Source: Cyclobacteriaceae bacterium
Lineage (GTDB): Bacteria; Bacteroidota; Bacteroidia; Cytophagales; Cyclobacteriaceae
Direction of reading: 5' to 3'
NCBI GenBank assembly: GCA_016787645.1
Contig: JAEUUF010000013.1
Location: forward strand, 788,372 to 852,371
DNA length: 64,000 nt
Made by a program: the position numbers and the translations under genes. Positions 1-7,463 of the stretch are shown piece after piece (within the stretch, counting starts at the first letter, position 1; each line of letters starts with the position of its first letter). Under the pieces are notes generated by a model. The model saw only the letters and a program-made list of their open reading frames with translations. It did no database searches and was not told the origin of the DNA.

Positions 1-48
1 TTGGGGTTGTCGTATGATAGTCCGGTCAATATCCTCTTTGAAGAGTAG
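1..48 (+). CDS. C-terminal end of an upstream gene (partial)
   Basis: Frame 1 is open from the first base and ends at a TAG at 46-48, giving a 15-residue tail ending in NILFEE. This is too short to identify. It is called because the frame is open to the window edge and the purine-rich repeat bordering the next gene begins right after the stop, as expected for a cassette inserted between two genes. Confidence 0.4.
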   Translation: MGLSYDSPVNILFEE

Positions 49-60
49 GGGTCGAGGGTC

Positions 61-87
61 GGGGTCAGGGGCGAGGGGTTAGGGTTA
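61..87. repeat. Left arm of inverted repeat flanking the four-helix-bundle gene
   Basis: Bases 61-78 (ggggtcaggggcgagggg) are the exact reverse complement of 573-590. The match extends over nine more bases with two mismatches, giving a 27-bp imperfect arm (61-87 with 564-590). The arm itself consists of short G-rich subrepeats of the GGGTYAGG kind. The right arm ends just before the ATG of the ABM gene. Confidence 0.85.
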
Positions 88-191
88 GGGGATAGGTTTG
101 GACACTCGTCAATTAGTCAGGAAAACCGTCAATGACTTACTTGGCAGTTGCCCTTGTTGATTCTTGATTGGATTCGGTAATCCAATCAATT

Positions 192-554
192 ATGAGTTCA
201 ATAAAGAGTTATCAGGATCTGATCGTTTGGCAGAAAGCAATGGAACTGGTGGAGAAGATCTATCTGGAAACCATCCGCTTTCCGAGAACTGAAGTATTCG
301 GTATTACGGCGCAGATGAGGCGTTCTGCTGCCTCTATTCCCTCCAATATCGCAGAGGGTCATGCGAGGAATGGTACAGGTGAATTCAGGCACTTTCTTGG
401 CATATCAAAAGGATCCCTCGCGGAACTAGAGACTCTTATCATTTTATCCGGGAAACTGAATTATCTTAACGCAACAATTTGTGAATCATTGATGAGCAAG
501 TGCTCAGAGGTAAACAAACTCATTAACGGCCTTCTACGATCCCTTTCAAAATAA
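192..554 (+). CDS. Four-helix-bundle protein (23S rRNA intervening-sequence type)
   Basis: This 120-residue protein belongs to the S23/four-helix-bundle family first known from ORFs inside 23S rRNA intervening sequences. The family signature is clear: an early YQDLIVWQKAMEL segment, a central RRSAASIPSNIAEG motif around residues 45-60, then FLGISKGSLAELET. I chose the ATG at 192 over a TTG at 168 because family members begin a few residues before YQDL. The biochemical function of the family is not established; members form pentameric helical bundles. The gene lies alone inside a 27-bp inverted repeat, with no co-directional operon partner within the repeat. That layout resembles a mobile cassette rather than an ordinary operon gene. 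Confidence 0.9.
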   Translation: MSSIKSYQDLIVWQKAMELVEKIYLETIRFPRTEVFGITAQMRRSAASIPSNIAEGHARNGTGEFRHFLGISKGSLAELETLIILSGKLNYLNATICESLMSKCSEVNKLINGLLRSLSK

Positions 555-563
555 CCGATCACT

Positions 564-590
564 TGACCCTGACCCCTCGCCCCTGACCCC
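564..590. repeat. Right arm of inverted repeat flanking the four-helix-bundle gene
   Basis: Inverted copy of 61-87: exact over 573-590 and imperfect (7 of 9) over 564-572. It ends one base before the start codon of the following gene at 592, so the cassette edge sits where the leader of that gene should be. Confidence 0.85.
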
Positions 591-591
591 T

Positions 592-885
592 ATGTACATC
601 CGGATTGTACGCATGCATTTTACCGAAGCCGGGATCGACGAGTTCCTGGAGATCTTCAACGCACACAAGGTGGCCATTCGGAATTTTCCCGGCTGTACCC
701 ATCTTCAGTTGCTGAAAGATCCCGACGACCCGATGTGTTATACGACATTGAGTCATTGGAACCGTCTCGAGGACCTGGAGAACTACCGCAAGTCGGAATT
801 GTTTGGCAGTGTCTGGGGCAGGGTGAAGACCCTGTTCTCCGAAAGGACGCAGGCATTTACGTTGGAGCGGTTTATTGAGGTGTAG
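592..885 (+). CDS. Antibiotic-biosynthesis-monooxygenase (ABM) domain protein
   Basis: This 97-residue single-domain protein has the dimeric alpha-beta barrel pattern of ABM family proteins: an N-terminal strand (MYIRIVRMHF), a helix with the phrase NFPGCTHLQLL, and a central SHWNRLEDLENYRKSELF segment. The family includes small quinol monooxygenases, heme-degrading enzymes and many proteins of unknown substrate; nothing here fixes the substrate. It begins immediately after the right arm of the inverted repeat, so its own leader and promoter may have been displaced by the cassette. Next downstream is a palindrome, then the convergent araA gene. Confidence 0.75.
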   Translation: MYIRIVRMHFTEAGIDEFLEIFNAHKVAIRNFPGCTHLQLLKDPDDPMCYTTLSHWNRLEDLENYRKSELFGSVWGRVKTLFSERTQAFTLERFIEV

Positions 886-906
886 AGTTTGGAGAATGTC
901 TTCGCG

Positions 907-938
907 CCTGCCTGCCAAGGCGCTTTGGCGCAGGCAGG
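907..938. repeat. GC-rich palindromic element
   Basis: A 32-bp inverted repeat with perfect 9-bp arms (CCTGCCTGC / GCAGGCAGG) and a nearly palindromic core. It lies in the 214-bp gap between two convergent genes, where it could also act as a transcript-end hairpin, although no U-tract follows. The CCTGCC...GGCAGG design recalls the insert in front of tRNA-Leu at 14.94 kb. Confidence 0.7.
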
Positions 939-1099
939 GTTTCGGACGTCGCGGCCGAATACCGCGAGCTTCGCACCCTTTAGTTACGTACACCCTGGGC
1001 GAGACTCACAGAATTAATTGAGTGAATCTTCAAAGAATGCACTTCATCGGATAATGCGTAGTTCGCGGCACGCAAGACGCGGCCGTGAAGACAGACGGA

Positions 1100-2593
1100 T
1101 CAACTCTGCAGAGCTGACTCATTCCATCTCAATTCATTCTTCACTGAACGGATCGTGGTGCCCTCCCCAATCCGGATCATCTCGATGTTCGCCATCTCGG
1201 CAAAATCTTCCAGGTGTTCGGTGGTGAGGTTCTGGCTGTAGCACGTGTGGTGGGCGCCACCGGCGTAGATCCACGCCGCGCAGGCCGTGGCCATGTCGGG
1301 AAGTGGTTTCCAGAGGACACGTGCCACAGGCAATTTGGGAAGCGGCTTCTCAGGGGTCACCGCGGTAACTTCATTCACCACCAGCCGGAATCGATGACCG
1401 AGATCGACCAGGGTTGCGTTGAGGGCAGGACCTGCCGCGGAGTTAAAGACCAGCCTAACGGGGTCAGCCTTTCCCCCGATACTCAGCGGATGGATCTCGC
1501 ACGAAGGTTTTCCATCGGCAATCGACGAGCATATCTCCAGCATGTGCGCGCCGAGAACCTGGTTGTTGCCTGGCGCGAAGTGATAGGTGTAATCTTCCAT
1601 GAATGAATTGCCGCCGGGCAATCCGCTTGCCATCACTTTCATCGCGCGAACCAGCGCCGCGGTCTTCCAGTCTCCTTCGGCACCATAGCCGTAGCCGTCG
1701 GCCATAAGTCGCTGGATGCCAATGCCGGGCAAGTGCTTCAACCCATGGAGGTCTTCGAACGTGGTGGTTAACCCTTTGAACCCGCCCGCCTCGAGAAAAT
1801 GCCGGATGCCCAGTTCCAGGCGTGCCGCATCAAGGAGAGAACCCCGGCTCGCTCCATCTTTTCTAAGTGCGGGAGCCATTGTGTATTGCGCTTCGTACTC
1901 CTCCAAGAGGCTGTTAACCTCGCGGTCGCTGACCTCGTTAATCACCTTTGCCAGGTCGCCCACGCCATAGCCATTCACGGAATAGCCAAACTTGATCTGG
2001 GCTTCCACTTTGTCGCCTTCCGTTACCGCCACCTGCCGCATGTTGTCACCGAAGCGGCAGAACTTCGCACCCTGCCAATCGTGCCAGGCCATCGCGGCAC
2101 GCACCCACGTGCTGATGCGGGCGGCAACTCCCGGATCGCTCCAGTGGCCGACCACTACTTTCCGGTTGATGCGCATGCGGGACATGATATAGCCGAACTC
2201 CCGGTCCCCGTGTGCAGACTGGTTGAGGTTCATGAAGTTCATGTCGATTTCACCCCAGGGGATGTCGCGGTTGTATTGGGTATGTAAATGAAGCATCGGG
2301 CGACTGAGCGCCTTCAGTCCGCCGATCCACATCCTGGCCGGCGAGAAGGTGTGCATCCAGGCGATAATACCGATGCAGTCTGGCTGCGCGTTGGCTTCAC
2401 GGCACACCTGGAGAATTTCCTCCGGGGTGGTCAGCACCGGTTTGCAGATCACCTTGACAGGAAGCCGGAGGGATGCCTCAAGGGCTTTGGAGATTTCAGC
2501 GGAATGGGCGGCTACCTGGCGTAGCGTTTCATCGCCATACAGGTGCTGACTTCCCGTGAGGAACCAGAGTTGGAGAGGCTGTTGATTGGTCAT
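1100..2593 (-). CDS. araA: L-arabinose isomerase
   Basis: AraA interconverts L-arabinose and L-ribulose in the cytoplasm. The 497-residue product matches the usual family length and opens with the typical [11 protein letters not shown] segment. It carries the conserved family stretches [18 protein letters not shown] and [33 protein letters not shown], plus GGAHHTCYS near the C-terminus. The ATG at 2593 (MTNQQ) is preferred over a GTG at 2644, which would add 17 unconserved residues. It is the last gene of the arabinan operon, 174 bp after araD, with a palindromic repeat in that gap. Confidence 0.97.
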   Translation of the reverse strand: MTNQQPLQLWFLTGSQHLYGDETLRQVAAHSAEISKALEASLRLPVKVICKPVLTTPEEILQVCREANAQPDCIGIIAWMHTFSPARMWIGGLKALSRPMLHLHTQYNRDIPWGEIDMNFMNLNQSAHGDREFGYIMSRMRINRKVVVGHWSDPGVAARISTWVRAAMAWHDWQGAKFCRFGDNMRQVAVTEGDKVEAQIKFGYSVNGYGVGDLAKVINEVSDREVNSLLEEYEAQYTMAPALRKDGASRGSLLDAARLELGIRHFLEAGGFKGLTTTFEDLHGLKHLPGIGIQRLMADGYGYGAEGDWKTAALVRAMKVMASGLPGGNSFMEDYTYHFAPGNNQVLGAHMLEICSSIADGKPSCEIHPLSIGGKADPVRLVFNSAAGPALNATLVDLGHRFRLVVNEVTAVTPEKPLPKLPVARVLWKPLPDMATACAAWIYAGGAHHTCYSQNLTTEHLEDFAEMANIEMIRIGEGTTIRSVKNELRWNESALQS

Positions 2594-2710
2594 GGTTGAC
2601 AAATTATGAAGCGCCGATGAGTGGAGTGCCAGTAAATATAACACGCGGTTGGTTTGTTTTTGGGCTCCGACAGGGGTTGATCCAATTCACTCTTGAAAGC
2701 TGCCAACTCT

Positions 2711-2737
2711 CGGTGGCTTCGGGAGCCTCAGCCACCG
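2711..2737. repeat. Intercistronic palindrome between araD and araA
   Basis: Arms CGGTGGCT (2711-2718) and AGCCACCG (2730-2737) form a perfect 8-bp stem with an 11-base loop. A few bases further, near 2749-2769, the 9-mer ACTAGTCAC or a near copy occurs twice in direct orientation. The hairpin lies within the transcript between araD and araA, so it could set their relative expression or RNA stability. It also looks like a dispersed palindromic repeat. Confidence 0.6.
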
Positions 2738-2767
2738 GGCTTCGCAAAACTAGTCACGAGCCACTAG

Positions 2768-3466
2768 TCACTGCCCATAATACGCATCCGGCCCGTGCTT
2801 GCGCGTGTAGTGCTTTTTAACCAGCGCATTGCTCAGCGGAGGCGCTGCCGGGTTGATCTGCAGGGTGAGGGTGGCCATGCGGGCGATCTCTTCGAGGATG
2901 GCAGCGTTGTAGATGGCTTTGGCCGAATCCTTTCCCCAGCAAAACGGGGCGTGACTGCCGACGAGCATCATTTCCACCTGGCGGTAATCCAGTTTGCGGT
3001 CGGTGAAGCATTGCGTGATCTGCTTGCCTGTCTCCAGTTCGTAGTTGCCTTTCACCATCTCCGGGCTCATGGGCAGCGCGCAGGGAATATTTCCTGCGAC
3101 ATGATCCGCATGGGTGGTGCCCAGGATGGGTATATCGCGCTGCGCCTGCGCCCAGGCGGTGGCATGGGTGGAATGCGTATGAACAATAGCACCAATCTCA
3201 CTCCACGACTTGTACAAGTATGCGTGCGTCAAGGTATCGGAGGATGGACGAAGTTCTCCTTCGATGGTGTTGCCGTCAATATCAACTATGACCATCATAT
3301 CGGCTTCGAGTTCGCTGTAATGCACACCGCTCGGTTTGATCGCGAAGGCACCCAGCTTGCGATCACACACGCTGACATTGCCGAATGTGAAGATGACCAG
3401 GCCGAGTTCAGGTAATTTCAGGTTAGCCTCCAGGGCGGCCTGCCGGATGGAATCATACTTGCTCAT
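2768..3466 (-). CDS. araD: L-ribulose-5-phosphate 4-epimerase
   Basis: AraD converts L-ribulose-5-phosphate to D-xylulose-5-phosphate, feeding the pentose phosphate pathway. The 232-residue protein is a class II aldolase/epimerase. It shows the metal-binding HTHSTHATAWAQ motif near residues 97-108, the PSGVHYSEL phosphate-site segment, and C-terminal HYTRKHGPDAYYGQ, which is typical of AraD. Its ATG overlaps the araB stop by 4 bases (3463-3466), so the two are probably translationally coupled. Confidence 0.97.
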   Translation of the reverse strand: MSKYDSIRQAALEANLKLPELGLVIFTFGNVSVCDRKLGAFAIKPSGVHYSELEADMMVIVDIDGNTIEGELRPSSDTLTHAYLYKSWSEIGAIVHTHSTHATAWAQAQRDIPILGTTHADHVAGNIPCALPMSPEMVKGNYELETGKQITQCFTDRKLDYRQVEMMLVGSHAPFCWGKDSAKAIYNAAILEEIARMATLTLQINPAAPPLSNALVKKHYTRKHGPDAYYGQ

Positions 3467-5106
3467 ACGTGCGCGGTTGAATGGAACTGTGCCAACTGAT
3501 GATAGCGTGCATAACGCCGGTCATAAAGGTCGCGATTTGCCGCGTTTGGTGCATAGGTCTTTTCGAATCCCCGGCCCATCGCACCCATGGCGGTCTCCAC
3601 GTTCGGGTAAATGCCGGCTACGGTGGCGGCGAACATGGCGGCACCGGCCGCGCACGTCTGGTCCGACGCATGAATCCGCAACGGCATGCCCATCACATCG
3701 GCCATCACCTGCATGACGTAAGGAGATTTTCTCGCCACACCACCCATGCCGATCAGTCCCTTCACCGGAATACCTTCCTCCTCAAATCGTTCCACAATCG
3801 CGCGGGCACCAAAGCAGGTTCCTTCCACCAATGACTTGAACATCGCTGGCGCGTCAGTCGCTAGACTCATGCCGTCGATGGCGGCCTTCACTTCCTGGTT
3901 CGCATCCGGAGTACGACGCCCGTTGAGCCAGTCGAGTGAGATGGGATCGCTCTCCAGTAACGGCAGTTGTTGCGCCTGGCGGGTCAGCTCGGGGATGAGT
4001 TTGCTGATCACTGTTTTCGCCAACTCAGGTTGATCACCCAGCAAAGCCTTCATCGGCCACGCGAGCATGCTCCTGAACCACGCATACGTGTCGCCGAACG
4101 CGGACTGGCCCGCTTCCAGCCCGATCATGCCGGGAATGATGGAGCCATCTACCTGTCCGCAAATGCCGCGCACGAGTTTGCCTTGCATGTCGGCACGCGG
4201 TGCGACCAGCATGTCGCAGGTGGAGGTGCCCATTACTTTGCTGAGGTGGTAAGGTTCAATCTGCCCGCCAACAGCACCCATATGCGCATCGAAAGCGCCG
4301 ACTCCGACGAGAACATCTTCTGACAGTCCCAGTTTGTGGGCCCAATCGGCCGACAGCCGACCGGCGGATTGATCAGCGGTGTATGTCTTTTCAAAAAGTT
4401 GCTTACGAAATCCTTTCAGCCGCGGATCAAGCGACACGAAGAACTCCTCCTGCGGCAGGCCACCAAACTCCTCCGCCCAAAGCGCCTTGTGTCCCGCCGA
4501 GCACACACCACGCTTCATCCGGTGCACGTCGGTTCCTCCCGTCAGCACAAACGGAATCCAGTCGCAATGCTCCACCCACGAGTAGCACGCCTTCCTCACC
4601 GCTTCATCTTCCCGTAGAATGTGCAACAGTTTTGCCCAGAACCACTCAGAAGAATAGATGCCTCCCACGTACTTCAGGAAGTCCGTACTGAACTTCTTCG
4701 CATGCGCGTTGATCTCGGCCGCCTCCTTGGTGGACGTGTGATCCTTCCACAGCACAAACATCGCGTTGGGATTCTCCGCAAACGCGGCGTGCATCGAGAG
4801 CGGTAAACCATTCCGGTCGACCGCGATGGGTGTTGAGCCGGTGGTGTCCACCGAAATGGCCTTGACGGACTTTGCTCCCGCCGGGCCCGCAGACTGGATA
4901 CATTCTTGCACGGCTGCTTCCAGTGTCTCGAGGTAGTCGAGCGGATGTTGACGAAAGCGGTTGGTCGCGGGTTCGCAATAACGGCCGTCTTTCCAGCGGG
5001 GATATTCCCGGACGGCGGCGGCCACTTCATGACCATTTGCTGTGTCGATGAGAACGGCCCGGACTGAATCGGTACCGAAGTCGATGCCAATAACCGATGC
5101 TTTCAT
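3463..5106 (-). CDS. araB: Ribulokinase
   Basis: AraB phosphorylates L-ribulose with ATP. The 547-residue FGGY-family kinase has the N-terminal phosphate-binding loop (IGIDFGTDSVRAVLID), the substrate segment VDTTGSTPIAVD, the MGTSTCDML stretch around residue 290, and the C-terminal ATP site IGMGGVARKSPYVMQV followed by DQTCAAGAAMFAA. It follows the GH127/146-like gene after a 7-bp gap and overlaps araD by 4 bases. No araC- or araR-type regulator is nearby, so control is presumably exerted from elsewhere. Confidence 0.97.
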   Translation of the reverse strand: MKASVIGIDFGTDSVRAVLIDTANGHEVAAAVREYPRWKDGRYCEPATNRFRQHPLDYLETLEAAVQECIQSAGPAGAKSVKAISVDTTGSTPIAVDRNGLPLSMHAAFAENPNAMFVLWKDHTSTKEAAEINAHAKKFSTDFLKYVGGIYSSEWFWAKLLHILREDEAVRKACYSWVEHCDWIPFVLTGGTDVHRMKRGVCSAGHKALWAEEFGGLPQEEFFVSLDPRLKGFRKQLFEKTYTADQSAGRLSADWAHKLGLSEDVLVGVGAFDAHMGAVGGQIEPYHLSKVMGTSTCDMLVAPRADMQGKLVRGICGQVDGSIIPGMIGLEAGQSAFGDTYAWFRSMLAWPMKALLGDQPELAKTVISKLIPELTRQAQQLPLLESDPISLDWLNGRRTPDANQEVKAAIDGMSLATDAPAMFKSLVEGTCFGARAIVERFEEEGIPVKGLIGMGGVARKSPYVMQVMADVMGMPLRIHASDQTCAAGAAMFAATVAGIYPNVETAMGAMGRGFEKTYAPNAANRDLYDRRYARYHQLAQFHSTAHV

Positions 5107-5113
5107 GAGCGTG

Positions 5114-7462
5114 TCAGTTTCGAATGATGCGGCAACCGAAGACGCGGCCGGCGGTCTTGCCGGGATGACCCTGGATCTTCACTTCCACTTTCGACTTGCC
5201 TTTCAACAACTCATTCGGAATCGGGTAAGTGACATCGAAGAACCTGCCGGTAGCGCTGCCCTTCAGTTCCTGGGTACCGATCTTCACGCCGTCGACGAGC
5301 AAATCAAAGGAGCGGTTCTGATCATCGCCGATGTAAGAACAAAGAAGACTGCTGGGCGTGTCGGCGAGCACGGTCATGTCAAAGGAAAAGAACCCGCCAT
5401 TGCGAGCCTCCCGTCCATTGCGACCGAAGGCATCGCTTGTGTAGGATTTTTCACTGGCTTTGAGATTGTGATCGCGCTCGGGCTGCATCTCGCCGAGCCG
5501 CATGATGTCGATGGTCCGCTCGGCGATATCTGCCTCGTACTTGCGCTGCGCCTGGTAATCCCCTTCCCGCTTTTGCCACTGGTCGGTGGTGAAATAGTCC
5601 CAATACACATTATAATACTGATCCACCGTCTTGTAAAAAGGAATCAGGGTGACCGATGAAGGTTTTGAAACATCTGTCTGAAACGTCAAAGGGGCACCGG
5701 TCGGTTTTGCCCACTCATTGATATTGTGGTTGTCCGTGAGTAATACGGTTGTGCCAAAGATCGGATCAGGCATCTCATTTCCAAGCTGGCCGGCCATCAC
5801 CACAGGTCCGTACAACAAGGCAATCCGGTTGGGGTTGTCGGGCATGCTTTCGGAATAGAGGTTCATGGGTGTCACAACTTCCAACTTATCCTTGTCTTTC
5901 CACGTGCGGTCGATGGTCCAGTAGCCGTTCGCATCACGATTCATCTTAACTGGCTTTCCATTTACCGCGATGGCGAGATCTTTTGCCGCCCATTTCGGCT
6001 GACGGACTTTCAGTGTGAGCCTGGAGGGTTTCTTTGCCTGGAAGGAGAACGTAATGCGATTGTCCTCCGGAAATTTCGATTCCTGGCGGATGACCACACC
6101 CTTGTCGCGCCAGTTCAACTCGGAGGGAATGAAGAGGTTCACCAGCAGGCCCCCATCCTTGGCTTCATAGTAAATGCCTTCCGTGTACTTGGAGTGGTTT
6201 TCAATGCCGCTGCCCACGCAGCAGGTAAATGTGTTGAATGGCTCGCTAAAGTGTTTTTTCGTTCCCATGCGCAGCGGCACGAAGTAACACATCATGCCGT
6301 CGCTGGGGTTCTGTGAAGCGAGGATGTGATTATACAATGCCCGCTCATAGTAATCCGCATACGAAGCCTTGGGATCCCACGAATACAGGAACCGGGTCAG
6401 CTTGAGCATGTTGTACGTATTGCATGTCTCGCACGTGTTGTCGCTGATCCGGTCATTGAGCTTGTCGGGCTCACCGAGGTATTCGTAGTTGCTGTTGCCG
6501 CCGATGACGTAGGTGTAATGCCCCACGATCGTATCCCAGAAAAAATTGGCGATGGTCCTGTCGGAGGCAGATCCGGTCAACTCATGGCGGCGGGCACAAC
6601 CGATGGCTTTGGGTACGTTGGTATTGGAATGCTTGCCTTGCAGGGCATCGATCTTCTTCTCCAGTTGCCCCAATACGAACTGGTCATGAAACTTGTAGGA
6701 AAGGTCCAGGTATTTCTTCTCGCCCGTGAGTTCGTAGGTGTGCACGAGGATATCATTCATACCGCCGTACTCACATTTGCGCATCAGTTCCAACTGGTCT
6801 TCATTGAGATCTTTCAGTATCCAGCCCGTCCAGTCGGCCATGCCCGTCAGGATGGTTAGCGCTTGCGCATTGTCGCAGAGCAAATACGCGTCTGCCAGGC
6901 CGGCCATGACTTTGTGTACGGTGTACCAGGGCGACCAACCGCCGTTCAGGTCAAAGCCGGCCGTCTTGATAATGCCGTGCTGCACTTTCCAGAAGATGCT
7001 GTCCTCTTTGGGGATGGCGCCAACGTATCCCGTCTTGCGCGCTTTCTGGCAGCGGTCCAGTTCGGAGATCACATAGTCCACCTTCTCCTTGAACCGCGCA
7101 TCACCGGTAGAGGCATACATCATCGCGCAGGCAGACAGATAATGGCCAAGGGTATGCCCGGAAAGTCCATCGCTCTCCCAGCCGCCGTAGACTTGTGCTT
7201 TAGCAGGCAGCCCGGCATTGGCATGAAAGCGATGCAGCAAGCGATCTGGTTCGAGGGTCAGCAGATAGGCGGCGTCCTTGTCCATCGCGTTTTTGAACGG
7301 GCTTCCATCGAGGAGCCTGACATCGCGAAGGTTAAACGCATATGCGCTGACGTCAACCGCCGGCTTCACTTTGATTTTGCTGTTGTTCTTTTCCGGAAGG
7401 TAACCTTGGCCGAAAGAAGGTACAGCGAACAATCCAGCCACCATGAATGAGATGATCCTCAT
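5114..7462 (-). CDS. Exported beta-L-arabinofuranosidase, GH127/GH146-like (DUF1680)
   Basis: This 782-residue exported glycosidase probably removes beta-L-arabinofuranose from arabinose-rich glycans. An N-terminal signal peptide (cleavage near FGQ-GY) is followed by the DUF1680 (alpha/alpha)6 barrel: YGGWESDGLSGHTLGHYLSA near residues 92-111, the E-T-C motif in NTCETCNTYNML near 350, and a CC pair in TFTCCVGSGIENHSKY near 415. In the characterised GH127 enzyme the E-x-C and CC residues bind the catalytic zinc, and one cysteine is the nucleophile. A C-terminal beta region follows. The length and the HTLGHYLSA segment suggest the GH146-type branch, but the assignment between GH127 and GH146 is inference. 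It follows the second DUF1680 gene by 1 bp. Confidence 0.88.
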   Translation of the reverse strand: MRIISFMVAGLFAVPSFGQGYLPEKNNSKIKVKPAVDVSAYAFNLRDVRLLDGSPFKNAMDKDAAYLLTLEPDRLLHRFHANAGLPAKAQVYGGWESDGLSGHTLGHYLSACAMMYASTGDARFKEKVDYVISELDRCQKARKTGYVGAIPKEDSIFWKVQHGIIKTAGFDLNGGWSPWYTVHKVMAGLADAYLLCDNAQALTILTGMADWTGWILKDLNEDQLELMRKCEYGGMNDILVHTYELTGEKKYLDLSYKFHDQFVLGQLEKKIDALQGKHSNTNVPKAIGCARRHELTGSASDRTIANFFWDTIVGHYTYVIGGNSNYEYLGEPDKLNDRISDNTCETCNTYNMLKLTRFLYSWDPKASYADYYERALYNHILASQNPSDGMMCYFVPLRMGTKKHFSEPFNTFTCCVGSGIENHSKYTEGIYYEAKDGGLLVNLFIPSELNWRDKGVVIRQESKFPEDNRITFSFQAKKPSRLTLKVRQPKWAAKDLAIAVNGKPVKMNRDANGYWTIDRTWKDKDKLEVVTPMNLYSESMPDNPNRIALLYGPVVMAGQLGNEMPDPIFGTTVLLTDNHNINEWAKPTGAPLTFQTDVSKPSSVTLIPFYKTVDQYYNVYWDYFTTDQWQKREGDYQAQRKYEADIAERTIDIMRLGEMQPERDHNLKASEKSYTSDAFGRNGREARNGGFFSFDMTVLADTPSSLLCSYIGDDQNRSFDLLVDGVKIGTQELKGSATGRFFDVTYPIPNELLKGKSKVEVKIQGHPGKTAGRVFGCRIIRN

Positions 7463-7463
7463 A

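Noticed and set aside
78-92. TTAGGG-like telomeric repeat
   Set aside because: Only two or three degenerate copies are present, in inverted relation to the right arm. They are part of the cassette border in a bacterial context.
3336-3716. Several plus-strand frames over araD, araB and the GH127-type genes
   Set aside because: They are shadows of the minus-strand operon; the family motifs and gene overlaps all read on the minus strand.
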